64,000 nucleotides of DNA, from positions 1 to 64,000 of the forward strand of contig JAAWCJ010000029.1 in assembly GCA_022793195.1 (NCBI GenBank). Reading direction: 5' to 3'. Position 1 is the stretch's first letter. Each line of letters starts with the position of its first letter. Shown here one piece after another: positions 1 to 7,586 of this stretch. The stretch comes from Lachnospiraceae bacterium (GTDB lineage Bacteria > Bacillota > Clostridia > Lachnospirales > Lachnospiraceae). Below the pieces are notes generated by a model. That model was not told where the DNA came from. It did not search any database and was given only the letters and a program-made list of their open reading frames with translations. Position numbers and translations under genes: made by a program.

Positions 1-472
1 ATGTCTGAATCTCAGCAGCAACCTTTTCTTTATTTTTACTGGACAACAGCCTTTCATAGAAAAAAGTATTTATCTGACGTTCAAGCTGTCTGGTACTCCA
101 TCCAAACTTTACCGCTTCCTGCATATAAAATTCCCTTGCGTTATCGTTTTCTACTTTTATTAAAAGCCTATAATGCGTCCAGCTCAATTCGTCACGCAGT
201 GCGTGACCATTTGGAAAAGTTAAATAAAACTGCCGCATATATTTTAAATTAGTAACCGTAAAACCTTTCCCAAAATCATGCGTCATCTGCTTAGAAAGTT
301 CTTTCAGCAATCCTACGCCATATTCCGCCTTTTCATTTCCGCCCTGCTCTTCTACAATGGATTTGCCAATATTCCAATATGCTTCCACCATTGCAAAATT
401 AGCAGTCTGGTAGACCTTGTTTCTTGCAGCAAGCAATATATTCCTTATTTCATTATAAAAATTCTGATTCAC
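1..472 (-). CDS. DUF1016/YhcG-type protein, N-terminal part (partial, runs off left edge)
   Basis: Not in the ORF track because it has no stop inside the window. The minus strand is open for 157 codons from a GTG at 472 to base 1, with AAAGGGG eight bases upstream. Readable motifs are NFAMVEAYWNIGKSIVEEQ, GFTVTNLKYMRQFY and FYMQEAVKFGWSTRQLERQI, which are hallmarks of the DUF1016 N-terminal domain. In this family that domain usually precedes a PD-(D/E)XK nuclease domain, which would lie outside the window. Members occur near restriction or mobile islands; function is not settled. A GTG at 490 is an alternative start. The plus-strand ORF 1-252 is its shadow. Confidence 0.85.
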   Translation of the reverse strand, partial: MNQNFYNEIRNILLAARNKVYQTANFAMVEAYWNIGKSIVEEQGGNEKAEYGVGLLKELSKQMTHDFGKGFTVTNLKYMRQFYLTFPNGHALRDELSWTHYRLLIKVENDNAREFYMQEAVKFGWSTRQLERQINTFFYERLLSSKNKEKVAAEIQT

Positions 473-967
473 CCCAGATTCCCCTTTCACAACATATTTA
501 TAAAAATCCTTTTATAGTTCTTTTCAGTCAGCCCTTTATTCTCTCTTGCAATGACAGAATTATCTACATATACCCTAACAGATGTTGCTTTTCAATTTTC
601 ATTATTTAAATACCATAATAGAATTAGAGAGCGAATTCTATTATCTATATTTTATTATAGTTCATTTCTCACCATCTCACAATGCAGAAGCAACACACTC
701 GTAATGCAGCATGAAGGCTTAATTTGCAGAGAGGCGTACTGAATAGAGGACAACGCTGAAAAACTGCCAAATCATGCAGACTGGAGCGTGTGTGTCCTTG
801 TCAACCGACGGTAGAATCAAACAGTCAACAAAGGACATGAAAAGAGAAAAAATTTAAACGCAAGCAAAAAAATACTGTACAGGCCGTTAACTGTATTAAT
901 GTGGTCCATATAGTATTTATTCAGTTGCATCTATTATGGATAAAAGAAAACGATGTGAGAACATGAA
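473..967. other. AT-rich intergenic stretch, no convincing gene
   Basis: This 495-base stretch separates the DUF1016 gene from the antitoxin gene. The short plus-strand ORFs lack ribosome binding sites and recognisable motifs. The minus strand has a 34-codon open stretch ending just before the DUF1016 gene (reading NSVIARENKGLTEKNYKRIF) that could be the tail of a decayed gene, but I cannot name it. Base composition is more AT-rich than the rest of the window, consistent with acquired DNA. Confidence 0.5.
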
Positions 968-1222
968 ATGCCAAATATAAAGCCGATATCAGATTTAAGA
1001 AACTACACAGCAGTTGTAAATGAAGTATCTTATGGCAACAGGGTTTACCTTACCCGAAACGGACATGGTACATGTGCTATTATTGATATACAGGAATTGG
1101 ATGAATTAGATAAGCAGAAAGCATTAAATCAATTATTGCTAAAATTACAGGAGGCTGAACATTCTGCTATTACCGAAGGTACTATATCTGCTGATGAATT
1201 GGAAAAAGAGTTGGGGGTATAA
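968..1222 (+). CDS. Phd/YefM-family antitoxin, orphaned
   Basis: An 84-residue protein with the typical start of Phd/YefM antitoxins (IKPISDLRNYTAVVNEV, then GNRVYLTRNGHGTCAIIDIQELDEL). In this family the N-terminal half binds operator DNA and the C-terminal tail neutralises a RelE/ParE-type toxin. The gene normally overlaps or abuts its toxin. Here the toxin reading frame starts five bases downstream but ends after ten codons, so the antitoxin appears orphaned. Family assignment is strong. Whether it still represses its own promoter or acts on a toxin elsewhere is unknown. Confidence 0.85.
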   Translation: MPNIKPISDLRNYTAVVNEVSYGNRVYLTRNGHGTCAIIDIQELDELDKQKALNQLLLKLQEAEHSAITEGTISADELEKELGV

Positions 1223-1226
1223 TGAT

Positions 1227-1259
1227 GTGGGCAGGCTGGAATATTCACGATTTATATAG
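1227..1259 (+). pseudogene. Remnant of a RelE/ParE-type toxin start
   Basis: A GTG just after the antitoxin stop begins the reading VGRLEYSRFI followed by a stop. This resembles the first strand of ParE/RelE toxins (commonly M-G-R-L-E-Y-S). No toxin sequence follows; the DNA passes into unrelated sequence and then a hairpin repeat at 1329. I infer that the rest of the toxin was lost at a recombination junction near 1255. Ten codons are thin evidence. Confidence 0.4.
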
Positions 1260-1328
1260 CATTGTGCCCCCCTGCATCCTACCGCTCATGGATGGCAAAT
1301 TTTGACGAAGTTTTCATAAATCTACCTC

Positions 1329-1534
1329 TTTCGGAAAAAACCGTCCCTGTCCGGGGAAAAACCGTTCAAAAACCGCCGGTACTTGAAATTTTCAAATGTT
1401 AATGCAGAAAATTTCTTAGTACCGCTGCTAGTCTTTGAGGTGCTGAGTGCCAGTGGCACTCGTTTAGCACGGACCGAAGCGGAGCGGAGACGGGGAGCGT
1501 GTTTTGACTGGACAGAGCCGCTTTTTTTCTGGAA
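1329..1534 (-). repeat. Inverted-repeat element, family I, copy 1
   Basis: About 205 bases matching, in reverse orientation, the element at 22401-22557. Shared parts include the end GGACAGAGCCGC(T)nTTCTGGAA, the interior GTACTTGAAATTTTCAAATG and GAAAATTTCTTAGTACCGCTGC. The left terminal repeat is degenerate (TTCGGAAAAAACCGTCC). It carries about 50 extra interior bases compared with copy 2. It encodes nothing convincing and looks like a small non-autonomous, MITE-like hairpin element. Confidence 0.8.
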
Positions 1535-1542
1535 AGGTATGC

Positions 1543-1665
1543 CTATAAAAAACGGCAGATATCAACGGCAAGTTTTTCTTCGAGATCAATCAGCTGTTTC
1601 GTGATGTCCTTTGTTTTCTCGTCGGCTGCATTCCCTGTTTTGGCCAATATTATTCTGCCTTTCAC
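1543..1665 (-). other. Short open frame, possible gene fragment
   Basis: A 40-codon minus-strand frame (VKGRIILAKTGNAADEKTKD, then a Leu/Glu/Lys-rich helix) ends next to the family I element. Its composition looks protein-like, but it has no ribosome binding site and I do not recognise it. It may be the tail of a gene cut by the element or by earlier rearrangement. Confidence 0.25.
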
Positions 1666-1703
1666 CAGGACGCGGCCGTATAATCAGAGCAAAATTCAAA
1701 TTC

Positions 1704-1735
1704 CTCCGCCCCGCTCTCTAACGGGGCGGAATTTT
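1704..1735 (-). terminator. GC-rich hairpin after the TIR gene
   Basis: A perfect eight-base-pair stem (CCGCCCCG/CGGGGCGG) with an eight-base loop lies just beyond the TIR gene stop. The T-rich tract is weak on the minus strand and better on the plus strand (ATTTTCT). It probably ends the five-gene TIR unit. Confidence 0.6.
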
Positions 1736-1742
1736 CTCATAC

Positions 1743-4226
1743 TCAGTCTCCATCCTCAAGGGGAGCAGTGGAGATCCACATGGCGGGACGGACGCCCTGC
1801 CAAACAAATTCGTCGCTACTGTCCACAATACTTCCATCGACTTTTACATATGGAGCTTCCGTATTATCCCCTGCTAAACGCAGCCACCACGGCTTGCTTG
1901 TACCGGTGCCAATCTCATTGCAGCTGCGGTCAAGATTATCCGGAAAAAAGGAAGAAACCTCATCTTTGGAAAGCAAAAATAGTTTATCGTTGGTGCTCCT
2001 TCCATTCCCCACATTCACCTCTGCCTCTAAAATTCGTCCTTGTTCAAATTCATTAAACGCCTTCCCATACAGCTTCTGATTCAGGTCTTGGCGAATCAAA
2101 CAACCTTCCCAACTGATTATTGTGTTATATGCTGAGCAGTAAGGCATATCCCACAAACTGTACTTGCTGACCACTAAAATCCTATCTTCCTCTTTCGCGA
2201 GAACCTTCCATTCAACATTTTCCTGTCTATAATCTGCAGACGGGTTATAGACACCAAAATAAAAGGAATCTCCGACTGATACTGCCTGTAAAATCTGCAC
2301 TAATTTTTCCTGGCTGTCTTTGTAGTCACTTGATTCCCGAAAGGCAGTAAAAGCTTCGTAATCGTTGCCCGCTTCCAGCAATTCGATTCCCGTTTGGTAC
2401 TTCCTAACATACCGCCGGCAAAGCGATGCTTTCTCCGGACTGCTTTTATAATCTCCCAGTCCCTCAAAAATCTCAACAGCTTCATCGTAATTTCCCGCAT
2501 CCATATAATCCAATGCTTTTTGATACTGGCCTGACAATTTTTTCAGATTTATTATATTCCATACAACAAAAGCAGCAACACAAGCAAAAACAACAGTCGC
2601 AACAATTATAAAAATTTTTCGATCCCGTCTGCGCCTTTTTTCCGCCTGCCGCTTTTTCTCCGCCTCCTCTTCCTCTTTCATTCTTTTGATCTCTTCAATC
2701 TTTTCCCGACAGAGGGCCGCCTGTTCGTCCGCATCCTTCCAGCCGGGGATCAACTTAAACTGTTCAAGGGAATCCTCATAAGAACGGAGAAACGTCCCCT
2801 CCATCCTGCCTTTTGCAGAGCGGTAAATAAGGTCGTTTCTTTTCTCCGTACACTCTTTCCCCAGGATATCCGCATCCCTGTAACCCGGGATTTCAGAAAA
2901 AAGCCCGGCAGCTTTCCCGTAAGTATCTGCCGATACTGCTTTTTCCATCACAGCGCAGGCTTCCCCATAAACCGCTTCCTGCCGCCTTGTCTCGTTGCGC
3001 TCAACGATATGGGCAACGTAGCCCTTCAGGGCTCCCGCCGTCTTTTCATCCCCAAAGCGCACGGCTTTTTGGTAATTCCTTTTGTCATCAAAAGGGAAAT
3101 CCAGGTCTCTTAGTTCTTCCTCCCTGTGGACATGCAGCTCCGCCATCAGTTTGCCGAGGTATGCCTTTGCGTTTTCCGGCTCCTGATCCAGCACCCTTTC
3201 ACAGTATTGGTCCGCGTCCACCCACTCCCCGTCCTCCAGGAACATAAACACCCTCTTAAGAAGGGCGGCCACACCGGCACCTCCTCTGCCGTCCGTTCCG
3301 GAAACAGGTTCCTTCTCCCCTTTTGGACCGTCGGAAGCCAGGATCTTCTTTATGCCGCGGATCAGGTCCTGCATAAAGCCCAGCTCCGACATATCCTGCG
3401 CCTGGAGATGGGAAAATTCCTCCGGCAGGTCATAAGGATCCATGTCCCTGTAAGCAGGAATCAGGGTCTTTTTCCTGTCCTTTTTGCTTAAAGCCAGATA
3501 ACGGCTCCATTCATTCTTCACCCAGGCGGCGTTATAGTACTCCTGCTTCGTCCCCAGGACCACCATGACGCGCGCACTGTTTAACGCGGCAAATATGTAA
3601 GGCTCGTAAGCCGTCCCCAGCTTGTCCTCCAGGGTAATCCTGGAGAAGAACACCTTAAAGCCCTCCTCGGTCAAGTGGTGGTAGATGTCGTTGGCCAGGA
3701 CGCTGTCGGGCGTCCGTTTCCCATACCGGTCTGTCTCTTTATAGCAGAGAAAAACGTCAAAGGGCTCTTCTTTTTCGGAAATTTCCAGAATCCCCTTCTG
3801 AATCTCATCGATGGCTTTCGCCTCTTCCTCGTAGACTGCCCGCTGCGCACCGTCGGCGTACTGGAGAGCAGACTTATAATCCCCGTCCGCAAAGACAGAT
3901 GTGAACTGGGTACGGTTTACCGTGGGAACCCGCCTGTGTGTCTCCTCATCCTCCACATATTCAATGCCGTAGCGGCATAAAACCAGCGACCAGTAGGCTT
4001 CCGCGTCTTCCTGGTCTTCATTCAGGATCTGCTCGTAAATTCCCATGGCCTTGTCGTACTCATTGTTCCGGCGGAAATGGTTGGCGCGGTCATAGAGGTT
4101 CCTGCGCCTGTCATTGTCCAGCTTGGGAATGGTCTGCTTTGTCCCGCAGTACTCACAGACTGCCACTGTTTCCTTTTCCTGTAATTCCAGGGTGCCTCCG
4201 CACATTTTGCACTTAAAAACAGACAT
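1743..4226 (-). CDS. TIR-domain protein with zinc ribbon, TPR-like repeats, membrane helix and DUF6273
   Basis: An 827-residue multidomain protein. Residues 1-30 form a zinc ribbon (CKMCG, CEYCG). Residues 40-150 are TPR-like helices. Residues 155-295 are a TIR domain (FDVFLCYKETD, then WVKNEW). The Glu of WVKNEW, about E239, lies where NAD-cleaving TIRs carry the catalytic Glu, so NADase activity is plausible. More TPR-like repeats follow, then a Lys/Arg-rich stretch, a membrane helix near 537-560, and a C-terminal DUF6273 domain predicted outside the cell. It is the last gene of a tight five-gene unit. A cytosolic TIR tethered to an external domain suggests transmembrane sensing; that function is inference. 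Confidence 0.9.
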   Translation of the reverse strand: MSVFKCKMCGGTLELQEKETVAVCEYCGTKQTIPKLDNDRRRNLYDRANHFRRNNEYDKAMGIYEQILNEDQEDAEAYWSLVLCRYGIEYVEDEETHRRVPTVNRTQFTSVFADGDYKSALQYADGAQRAVYEEEAKAIDEIQKGILEISEKEEPFDVFLCYKETDRYGKRTPDSVLANDIYHHLTEEGFKVFFSRITLEDKLGTAYEPYIFAALNSARVMVVLGTKQEYYNAAWVKNEWSRYLALSKKDRKKTLIPAYRDMDPYDLPEEFSHLQAQDMSELGFMQDLIRGIKKILASDGPKGEKEPVSGTDGRGGAGVAALLKRVFMFLEDGEWVDADQYCERVLDQEPENAKAYLGKLMAELHVHREEELRDLDFPFDDKRNYQKAVRFGDEKTAGALKGYVAHIVERNETRRQEAVYGEACAVMEKAVSADTYGKAAGLFSEIPGYRDADILGKECTEKRNDLIYRSAKGRMEGTFLRSYEDSLEQFKLIPGWKDADEQAALCREKIEEIKRMKEEEEAEKKRQAEKRRRRDRKIFIIVATVVFACVAAFVVWNIINLKKLSGQYQKALDYMDAGNYDEAVEIFEGLGDYKSSPEKASLCRRYVRKYQTGIELLEAGNDYEAFTAFRESSDYKDSQEKLVQILQAVSVGDSFYFGVYNPSADYRQENVEWKVLAKEEDRILVVSKYSLWDMPYCSAYNTIISWEGCLIRQDLNQKLYGKAFNEFEQGRILEAEVNVGNGRSTNDKLFLLSKDEVSSFFPDNLDRSCNEIGTGTSKPWWLRLAGDNTEAPYVKVDGSIVDSSDEFVWQGVRPAMWISTAPLEDGD

Positions 4227-4256
4227 TCTTTATCCCCCCGTATAAAATTTTGTTTT

Positions 4257-5159
4257 TTAACCCATATAATGATTTTTACGTTCCAGCGCTTCAAGTGAAA
4301 AATCAAGGATTTTCTCTTTTCTCTCAGTGAGCATCAGCCAATAAAATTTCTTCTGCAGCTCGCTTATAAATGGTGTAGACTTTATCAATTCCCGGATGCT
4401 CTCCATATCAATTCGTGGGACAATACGCATTAAAGCATGATTACAGTCTTTATTTTGCAGCGATGAGATAAAATCAAAATATTTAATTCTTTTACCATTT
4501 ATCATAATAGCAGAAGTCGGAATCTCATAAATCCGGTAATTTCTCGCTTTTTCATCTAAAAAGACGGACTCCATAATATTTTCGTCTGCCTGGGGATAAA
4601 GGCTGCTTCCGCAGTCATATACCGGAGCCAGTTCCATCGCGTCTGTGACGGTATTATAAAGAAATCCCCAGTTCCCATTATGTCTGTCCCAGTTTCCAAT
4701 CAGGGCGTCTATGATAAACATATCCCAAAAACGTTCTGAAAGAATCCGGCTGTCGATCACCGCCTGCTCTTCAAATGTATTCTGTATATCGGAAAGCTCA
4801 GTTCCATAACCACTCCTCTCAGAATCAATCATCTGGTTTTTCAGAGAACCAAAATCCTGTAAAACAACGCCCGGCCTGGTAAAATCTCTGCACGCAGCCA
4901 CAATCTTTTCTTTTCCTTTTACCGTAAAAGCCCCCAACAAAGTTTTCTGTACAGGAACCCCTGCAATTTCATAAATCTGGCAGCCGAGATATTCTGAAAA
5001 ACAACTGTTGCTGTAACTCATATCTTTGTTTTTTGTGGGCGCGGGAGGGAATTTTAACATATACTGTTCTCCCTCGTATATCACAGAAATCTTATTTCCA
5101 TTTGCCCCTGCGTACATTTTATTTCTCTTTTGAAGCCCTGTAAAATCAATGGGCGGCAT
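4257..5159 (-). CDS. HipA-like (CtkA-type) kinase
   Basis: A 300-residue kinase-like protein. NWDRHNGNWGF is the HipA-type catalytic loop (Asp, His, Asn), and PVYDCGSSL is the DFG-like metal-binding segment. An N-terminal strand with YMLKFP supplies the likely ATP-contacting Lys. It lacks the long N-terminal subdomain of classical HipA and fits the shorter HipA C-domain/CtkA type of Ser/Thr kinase. It starts four bases after the stop of a small upstream gene, which is the usual place for a partner antitoxin. The downstream TIR gene begins 30 bases later. Substrate is unknown. Confidence 0.85.
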   Translation of the reverse strand: MPPIDFTGLQKRNKMYAGANGNKISVIYEGEQYMLKFPPAPTKNKDMSYSNSCFSEYLGCQIYEIAGVPVQKTLLGAFTVKGKEKIVAACRDFTRPGVVLQDFGSLKNQMIDSERSGYGTELSDIQNTFEEQAVIDSRILSERFWDMFIIDALIGNWDRHNGNWGFLYNTVTDAMELAPVYDCGSSLYPQADENIMESVFLDEKARNYRIYEIPTSAIMINGKRIKYFDFISSLQNKDCNHALMRIVPRIDMESIRELIKSTPFISELQKKFYWLMLTERKEKILDFSLEALERKNHYMG

Positions 5160-5163
5160 ACTC

Positions 5164-5454
5164 TCACACCCTTTCCATCCTCAAATACTTTTCCCGAAGA
5201 TGCCATGCCTGTTCTGTACTGATGATCAGGTTCACTTCAGCATTGTTGATATCGCTTTGAAGGCGGCAATAATCACAGTCCCAGTAAAGGTATGTCTCCC
5301 CGCCATCAATTTTTTCCCATGCCTCTTTCATGGCCGCAATAGATTCTTTAAGAAAATCGGGAAGTCCATGCTCCAGATATCCTTTATCCTGCGGCAATCC
5401 TGTTTCATTGTCGTAAGGTGATAAAGAAGATTTCTCCTTCTCTTTCATTACCAT
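5164..5454 (-). CDS. Small acidic protein paired with the HipA-like kinase
   Basis: I place the start at the ATG reading MVMKEKEK (5454), preceded by AAAGGGAGAA, rather than the track start at 5481, which would overlap the upstream gene. The 96-residue product is charged, has no membrane helix, and has an acidic helical middle (FLKESIAAMKEAWEKIDGGE) followed by YLYWDCDYCRLQSDIN. I do not recognise the family. Size and position directly before a HipA-like kinase suggest an inhibitor or antitoxin role; that is inference. Confidence 0.65.
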   Translation of the reverse strand: MVMKEKEKSSLSPYDNETGLPQDKGYLEHGLPDFLKESIAAMKEAWEKIDGGETYLYWDCDYCRLQSDINNAEVNLIISTEQAWHLREKYLRMERV

Positions 5455-5462
5455 TTCTCCCT

Positions 5463-6143
5463 TTATTTTAGCATCCTGCATTTCTGGTTCCGGCTATGGA
5501 GAATCGCCGCCGTCTCTTTTGCCAGCGTTTTTGCTTCCGCGGTATTCTCCTTTTCCACTGTCCGGGAAAACAGGGCGAATTTCTCCGCGATCTCCGATTC
5601 TGTTCCAGCCAGGGAAACATCCGACATGGGGTCGGAATACCGCGCTGCCTCGTAAACCTCTTTGCAGGCTGCCCTGATTTCTTCTGAACCGGCTTTCTCC
5701 ACAAGGCTTTTTGCCTCAGCCGTCAGGTTTTTTATAAAAAAAGTCTGGGCCCTGGTCGTTTCGTCCACCTGTCCCGCAAAATCCGCCTCCGCCTTTGCCC
5801 CTGCCGAAGCGGCAGCCGTAAAGGCAAATACACCTACACAGAAGGAAACCCCCGCCCACACCGGGAATCCCGGAACCACCATCAGCAAGATTCCGCATAA
5901 GACGGTGGCAGCCAGCCCCATATAACTGACCAAAATCATCGGGATACCGTAAAACAGCTTCTTCCTGTTTGTTCCCCTCAAGGCCAGAAAAGCGCAAAGG
6001 TACTGCCCGATAAAGGCCAGCGTGACCAGCCAGTAGGCCGCCTTGCCGCCTGTCCCGACAGGCGGTATGGTAAAATAAATAATCTGGAAGGCCAGAAAAA
6101 ACACAGCCCATATAAAATCATACACTCTGATTCTTTTATTCAT
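5463..6143 (-). CDS. Four-helix membrane protein with helical cytoplasmic tail
   Basis: The track start (6410) lies inside the neighbouring gene. The real start is the ATG reading MNKRIRVYDF at 6143, behind a GAGGGGGGAAAG site. The 226-residue product has about four membrane helices in residues 6-113, then about 110 residues of Glu/Ala/Lys-rich helix. The start overlaps the SPFH gene stop by eight bases, implying coupled translation. I do not recognise a named family. In Bacillus subtilis the SPFH protein YdjI is also encoded next to membrane proteins (ydjFGHI), so a membrane-stress complex is a reasonable guess. Confidence 0.75.
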   Translation of the reverse strand: MNKRIRVYDFIWAVFFLAFQIIYFTIPPVGTGGKAAYWLVTLAFIGQYLCAFLALRGTNRKKLFYGIPMILVSYMGLAATVLCGILLMVVPGFPVWAGVSFCVGVFAFTAAASAGAKAEADFAGQVDETTRAQTFFIKNLTAEAKSLVEKAGSEEIRAACKEVYEAARYSDPMSDVSLAGTESEIAEKFALFSRTVEKENTAEAKTLAKETAAILHSRNQKCRMLK

Positions 6144-7362
6144 AGCTTTCCCCCCTCTTTGTCCCGCATTTCGGACAGAATTTTCCGGGACGTTCAAACA
6201 CGTATCCGCAGTTTTGGCATTTGGATTCCTCTTTGGGAACCGGCATCCCGCACTCATCGCAGAAAGCCGCGCCGAAAGAAAGCTCCGACCCGCAGTTTTC
6301 GCAAAATCCCCCTGTTTTTGCAGGCTGTAGGGCGGACTGCGAAGAATCCTCCTGTTGAGGCTGTAACGGCTGCCGGGTGGCGGTATCCACTGCCCCTCCG
6401 ATAGCGCCACTCACCAGGCCTCCCACGGCTCCCCCGACGCCCGCCATGGTGCCAAAGCCGACCCCCATGTTGGTAAACTGGCCCACCGATTCATTCCGGG
6501 CCACCTCTTCGGCCACATCAAATCCTCTCTCCTGCTGGTAAGTATAACCTTCCTGGGCACGTTTTGCCGCCATAGCCTGGGACTCAATAACCGTCTTCTG
6601 AGCCTGTGTCTGCGCTTCGATCACCGCGGTCTGCTGGCGCAGCTTCGCCTCCGCGATGTCGGCATACTGGCGGAAATAAAGCTCCTTGAATTTTTCATAC
6701 TGGCGTTCTCCGTCGGGCCTGACCACGTTTGTCACAAAAAACCGCTCCAGGGATATGCCGTAGTCTGCGAAATCAGGGATCAGCAGCCTGTGGATATTTT
6801 CAGAAAAAGATGTCAGGTGCTCGTCCAACTCGAAAATATTGATGGAATCCGCCTTCATCACCTGCGCGATATAAGTCTTAACCCGCGTCATCAGAAAAGA
6901 GCGGAAGAACCCAATCAGTTTCTCCTGGGAAAGAAGGCTCTCCGTGCCCACCAGCTTTAGCAGCAGCTTTCTTCCGTCCTCCGCCCGGAGGCTCATCTCG
7001 CCGGAGGCCCCGACGGAAATGGGAAACCCGTAGGTCGGCTCCATATACTGTACTTTACTGTCCGTCCCCCATTTCACGGACATCTGCTCCGCCTTGTTGA
7101 TAAAATACACTTCGCAGTGAAAGGGGGAAACACCGCCTGTTGCCAGATTCAGAAGCTTTCCCAGAATCGGAATATTCTGCGTCTCAAGGGTATATCTCCC
7201 CGGCCCGAAAAGATCCAGCGCCTGGCCGTTCATAAAGAAAACGGCCTCCTGGCTCTCATGGACGATCAGCTGGGTCAGGCTGTTGAAATCTTCACTGGGG
7301 TGTTTCCAGATAAACGTGCTGTTATCCCCCTCATATTTGATAATCTCCGTAATTTTTGCCAT
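6136..7362 (-). CDS. SPFH-domain protein of YdjI type with C-terminal zinc ribbons
   Basis: The start is taken at MAKITEIIKY (7362) because GGGGGGAGGAC lies just before it. The 408-residue protein has the YdjI-like SPFH core (LIVHESQEAVFF, GQALDLFGPGRYTLET, VKWGTDSKVQ). A coiled-coil Gln/Ala-rich segment follows near 230-285, then a Gly-rich stretch, then two zinc ribbons near the C-terminus (CENCG...CDECG; CQNCG...CPKCG). In B. subtilis YdjI belongs to a phage-shock-like membrane-stress operon. Here it is the first gene of the TIR/HipA-like unit, suggesting it scaffolds or senses membrane state for that unit. Confidence 0.9.
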   Translation of the reverse strand: MAKITEIIKYEGDNSTFIWKHPSEDFNSLTQLIVHESQEAVFFMNGQALDLFGPGRYTLETQNIPILGKLLNLATGGVSPFHCEVYFINKAEQMSVKWGTDSKVQYMEPTYGFPISVGASGEMSLRAEDGRKLLLKLVGTESLLSQEKLIGFFRSFLMTRVKTYIAQVMKADSINIFELDEHLTSFSENIHRLLIPDFADYGISLERFFVTNVVRPDGERQYEKFKELYFRQYADIAEAKLRQQTAVIEAQTQAQKTVIESQAMAAKRAQEGYTYQQERGFDVAEEVARNESVGQFTNMGVGFGTMAGVGGAVGGLVSGAIGGAVDTATRQPLQPQQEDSSQSALQPAKTGGFCENCGSELSFGAAFCDECGMPVPKEESKCQNCGYVFERPGKFCPKCGTKRGESYE

Positions 7363-7377
7363 AATATGTCCTCCCCC

Positions 7378-7409
7378 CATCGCCTTCCCGCCTCCGGGCG
7401 GAGGCGATG
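7378..7409 (-). promoter_or_regulatory. GC-rich leader hairpin beside the SPFH ribosome site
   Basis: CATCGCC...GGCGATG encloses an inner CCGCC/GGCGG stem. Its 3' edge touches the Shine-Dalgarno sequence of the SPFH gene. There is no T-run, so it is more likely to affect translation or mRNA stability than to terminate transcription. Confidence 0.5.
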
Positions 7410-7469
7410 TTTTTCGTTCATACTTTTATCCCCGTGTTTTTCCATATCGGTCTGATTTTTTCTATTTTC

Positions 7470-7499
7470 AGTATACCATGATACCCCGCCCGGCCACAA
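7470..7499 (-). promoter_or_regulatory. Promoter of the SPFH-TIR unit
   Basis: On the minus strand, TTGTGG and TATACT are separated by 18 bases, about 110 bases upstream of the SPFH start. This is a fair housekeeping-sigma match and would drive the five-gene unit. Confidence 0.5.
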
Positions 7500-7586
7500 C
7501 CTTTTTACAAAAACATGGCTACCCCGCAGGTTTTTCATTTCCCGCAGGGCAGCCATATTCTATAAGGAAAATACGATATAACTCTT

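Noticed and set aside
1-252. Plus-strand ORF of 83 residues at the left edge
   Set aside because: It is antisense to the DUF1016-type reading frame, whose motifs are unmistakable, and it has no visible ribosome site.
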